A stretch of DNA of 64,000 nt from JBMYRH01 sp049602155 (GTDB lineage: Bacteria; Myxococcota_A; UBA9042; PHBI01; JBMYRH01), in assembly GCA_049602155.1 (NCBI GenBank), contig JBMYRH010000011.1:62001-126000 (forward strand). The letters are read 5' to 3'. The position numbers were made by a program, and so were the translations under genes. Below are positions 62,151 through 64,000 of this stretch, piece by piece; within the stretch, counting starts at the first letter, position 1; each line of letters opens with the position of its first letter. The notes under the pieces are model-generated. The model had not been told where the DNA came from. It saw only the letters and a list, made by a program, of their open reading frames with translations, and did no database searches.

Positions 62151-63371
62151 TCAGCGCCGCGGCCCTTCGAGCCCGACACGCACCGTCAAACACGTCCCCT
62201 CTAGCCGCTTAAGGAGCGCATCTCCAAAGGCCACCGCAGGGGTCAGCACACCGCCACGCGACGGCAAGCCCTCCTCCTCAAGGGCCAGGCAAAGGGCCGA
62301 CTCAGCGAGGCAGGTCACGGTGATCGTGTTGCTCGGGTCCCCCTTGCCTTTGACGGCGGCCCAGGCGGTCTGACCGTCTGAGGTCTCGGCCACCAAGTCG
62401 AGACGAAAGCCGCCGGTGTCGATCGTCTTCTGCGCGGGGCCGCGACCAGGCTTAGGGCCGACAGACTTCAGCAGTGACCGCCCCCAGCCCTGAGACATCA
62501 GGCCGAGGAGGCTCCCGAGGATCATCACGTCTCGGGTCGCCGCCCAGCGGGACTGCCCTCCCCCTGAGCCTTGATACTCCTGATACGTGAACTCCGGAAG
62601 ATAGGCACGCGGGCCGCCGCTGAGTAGAAATGCAGTGCGGCGTACGACGCGGGTGTTCACCGCCCCCATCACGAACGGTGTACACCAGCCCCAGTGAGGA
62701 TCTCTCGTTGCCTGCCGAGGGTCACGGCTCTCCGCCTTCTCTTCCCGAGACGGCTCATAGCCCGGTGACAAGAGGAACGGGCGGGCGAGGCGCCGGACCT
62801 CACCGCTGGCGTTGAGGTTCAACGCGGAGGCCAACGTGCCACCATTGAGGCCTCCACGGAGGCGGTACCAGCCCTTCACACGCCGCGGTGCGGTCCCGAG
62901 CACCTCTCTTACGTGCTGCACAAGCGCCCAGGTCCCGATATCCGCGGGGATCGAGTCAAAGCCGCAGAGCGGCACGATGCGCGTCCCGTCCGCCTCGGCG
63001 GCCTCGTGATGCGCGTCGATCATGTCGCGCACCCAGGGCGTCTCGCCAGTGATGTCGCAGTAGTGGGTCTTGTGTCGCACACACGCCTCGACAACGGGGG
63101 TGCCGTAGAGCGCAAAAGGCCCCGCTGTCGTCGCCAGGACGCGCGTCGAGGCGACCATGGCGTCAACGCTAGCCGGATCCCCGCTGTCCGCACAGATGAC
63201 GCCCACGTTCGGTCGATTAAGGGACTGCTGCAGGGTGCGCAGGCCAGCCTCGTTGCGCCCAGCGATGGCGAGCCTCAGCTCAGCAGGGGCCTTCTCCGCG
63301 AGGTAGGCCGCGGTTTGGCGCCCTGTGAACCCGGTCGCTCCGTACACCACGATATCCCATTCACGCGCCAT
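62151..63371 (-). CDS. Saccharopine dehydrogenase-like (trans-acting enoyl reductase type) oxidoreductase
   Basis: A 406-residue protein with an N-terminal NAD(P)-binding fold (DIVVYGATGFTGRQTAAYLA, residues 6-25). It continues with RLAIAGRN, VLATTAGPFALYGTPVVEAC, THYCDITGETPWVRDMID and IVPLCGFDSIPADIGTW, all typical of the saccharopine-dehydrogenase-like family that includes mycobacterial trans-acting enoyl reductases. True lysine-pathway saccharopine dehydrogenase is less likely, because the C-terminal part matches the lipid-linked branch (GGTLASALNL). The substrate is not known; an acyl or lipid intermediate is plausible. GGGGT lies seven bases upstream of the ATG. It is convergent with the giant lipoprotein gene, with a single base between the stop codons. 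Confidence 0.82.
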   Translation of the reverse strand: MAREWDIVVYGATGFTGRQTAAYLAEKAPAELRLAIAGRNEAGLRTLQQSLNRPNVGVICADSGDPASVDAMVASTRVLATTAGPFALYGTPVVEACVRHKTHYCDITGETPWVRDMIDAHHEAAEADGTRIVPLCGFDSIPADIGTWALVQHVREVLGTAPRRVKGWYRLRGGLNGGTLASALNLNASGEVRRLARPFLLSPGYEPSREEKAESRDPRQATRDPHWGWCTPFVMGAVNTRVVRRTAFLLSGGPRAYLPEFTYQEYQGSGGGQSRWAATRDVMILGSLLGLMSQGWGRSLLKSVGPKPGRGPAQKTIDTGGFRLDLVAETSDGQTAWAAVKGKGDPSNTITVTCLAESALCLALEEEGLPSRGGVLTPAVAFGDALLKRLEGTCLTVRVGLEGPRR

Positions 63372-63469
63372 GCTGACCCCCTAGAGGGTGGAGGCTAGCA
63401 GCAGGCGCCTCAGAGGCAAAGTCATACGCAGTGGATGCCTCGAAGGGATAGGAGGGGTATGCTGCCGTC

Positions 63470-64000
63470 GTGCTTTACCTCAGCTTCGATCAAGACTGGG
63501 CCCCTGCGTGGGCCACCCGGGACCTCACCGACGCCCTGGCGGCCGCGGGACTCCAAGGGACCCTCTTCGTCACCCACGACTGTCCAAGCCTCGCAGCGCT
63601 GAGAGCCAGTGGGCATATCGAGCTTGGCTGGCACCCCAATTTCCTCCCAGGCTCATCGCATGGAGATACGGTCGAGGAGGTCCTAGACACCATGGCGTCC
63701 TGGGTGCCGGAGGCGGTCGGCGCCCGCGCACACACCCTGATGCGAGGCACGCCCCTCTTGCTGGCCTACCGCGCGCGTGGGCTGCGCTACGACGCCGCTG
63801 ATATCTTCGATGGTCGGGCGAACCTGGAGGTCTTCGAGAGCTGGACAGGGGTTGAGCGGTTCCCGATCTGGTTCGAAGACGACGTGCACCTCGAGCGTGG
63901 CCTCGTGTGCACCTTGGAGGCGCTCGCGCTTGAGGCTCCTGGCTTAAAGATCTGCACATTCCACCCCGTGCTCGTGGCGCTCAACGCCGCAGACCTCGCT
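63470..64000 (+). CDS. Polysaccharide deacetylase-like protein (partial, cut by window end)
   Basis: An open frame of 177 codons runs from GTG at 63470 to the window edge without a stop. The protein begins VLYLSFDQDWAPAWATRDL, a metal-binding FDxDW-type start of a NodB/WbmS-like deacetylase fold, followed by GTLFVTHDCPSLAALR, HIELGWHPNFLPGSSHGD with the histidine pair, and ARAHTLMRGTPLLLAYRARGLRYDAADIF. These features suggest a carbohydrate deacetylase; the missing C-terminus could refine this. A TAG stop lies seven codons upstream of the GTG, so the start is bounded; AGGAGGGG is 12 bases upstream, a long spacing. An ATG at 63459 is out of frame. Confidence 0.75.
   Translation, partial: MLYLSFDQDWAPAWATRDLTDALAAAGLQGTLFVTHDCPSLAALRASGHIELGWHPNFLPGSSHGDTVEEVLDTMASWVPEAVGARAHTLMRGTPLLLAYRARGLRYDAADIFDGRANLEVFESWTGVERFPIWFEDDVHLERGLVCTLEALALEAPGLKICTFHPVLVALNAADLA

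Noticed and set aside
1..64000. tRNA, rRNA, CRISPR, transposase or phage genes
   Set aside because: I looked for tRNA T-loop patterns, direct-repeat arrays and transposase or integrase motifs and found none; a dedicated tRNA or CRISPR scan would be decisive.

Overview
The window is G+C-rich, gene-dense bacterial DNA of deltaproteobacterial type. The gene content suggests Myxococcota or a close relative, for example Bradymonadales-like or Polyangia-like lineages. The evidence is the conserved queA-tgt-yajC-secD-secF block combined with an unusual load of very large, modular, cysteine-rich surface lipoproteins. These carry DGDPCT-type repeats, LDL-receptor and Notch-like modules, a lamin-tail domain, FG-GAP repeats and pentapeptide repeats. 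The assignment is an inference from gene content, because no rRNA or marker phylogeny is available here. No tRNA, rRNA, CRISPR array, phage or insertion sequence was recognised.

Layout. 0.15-2.25 kb: coaBC and a family-4-like uracil-DNA glycosylase. 2.5-6.1 kb: three secreted lipoproteins, one with LDL-A and Notch (LNR) modules. 6.3-7.7 kb: a GT-C membrane glycosyltransferase. 8.2-8.5 kb: an HU-type DNA-binding protein behind an AT-rich leader. 8.7-16.4 kb: queA-tgt, yajC-secD-secF-recJ (queuosine synthesis, Sec motor, recombination nuclease). 16.7-20.6 kb: scoAB CoA-transferase, a CPBP-type membrane protease, ruvX and mltG. 20.6-25.3 kb: a small secreted protein, a Ycf46-like AAA ATPase and a D-aminoacylase-type amidohydrolase, the last divergent from a TetR regulator with two identical palindromic operators between them. 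25.4-28.5 kb: a degenerate hybrid histidine kinase/receiver protein divergent from an AstD-like aldehyde dehydrogenase.

28.5-38.2 kb holds a minus-strand three-gene operon in which every junction is a 4-base ATGA overlap. It encodes a Pro/Ala-linker lipoprotein, a 2,375-residue secreted protein (about 950 residues of coiled coil followed by Ig-like and beta-rich regions) and a secreted fibronectin-III-type protein. I cannot assign this operon to a described system, and it is the best candidate for a new envelope or appendage machine. 38.5-41.6 kb: a translationally coupled HEAT-repeat protein and a degenerate HD-like protein.

41.8-62.1 kb is a surface-protein island. Five co-directional lipoprotein genes come first: an 18-module DGDPCT array with a lamin-tail domain, a pentapeptide-repeat protein, a protein of seven NGDG-containing repeats, an OmpA-like peptidoglycan-binding lipoprotein, and 19 GCC2/GCC3-like repeats with a cadherin-like domain and FG-GAP repeats. 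A pectinacetylesterase-like lipoprotein follows on the other strand, and then a 2,176-residue lipoprotein with a palindrome inside its putative promoter. 62.2-64 kb: a saccharopine-dehydrogenase-like oxidoreductase and the 5' part of a polysaccharide-deacetylase-like gene cut by the window edge. Eleven predicted lipoproteins occur in 64 kb, consistent with a predatory, gliding or surface-associated lifestyle.
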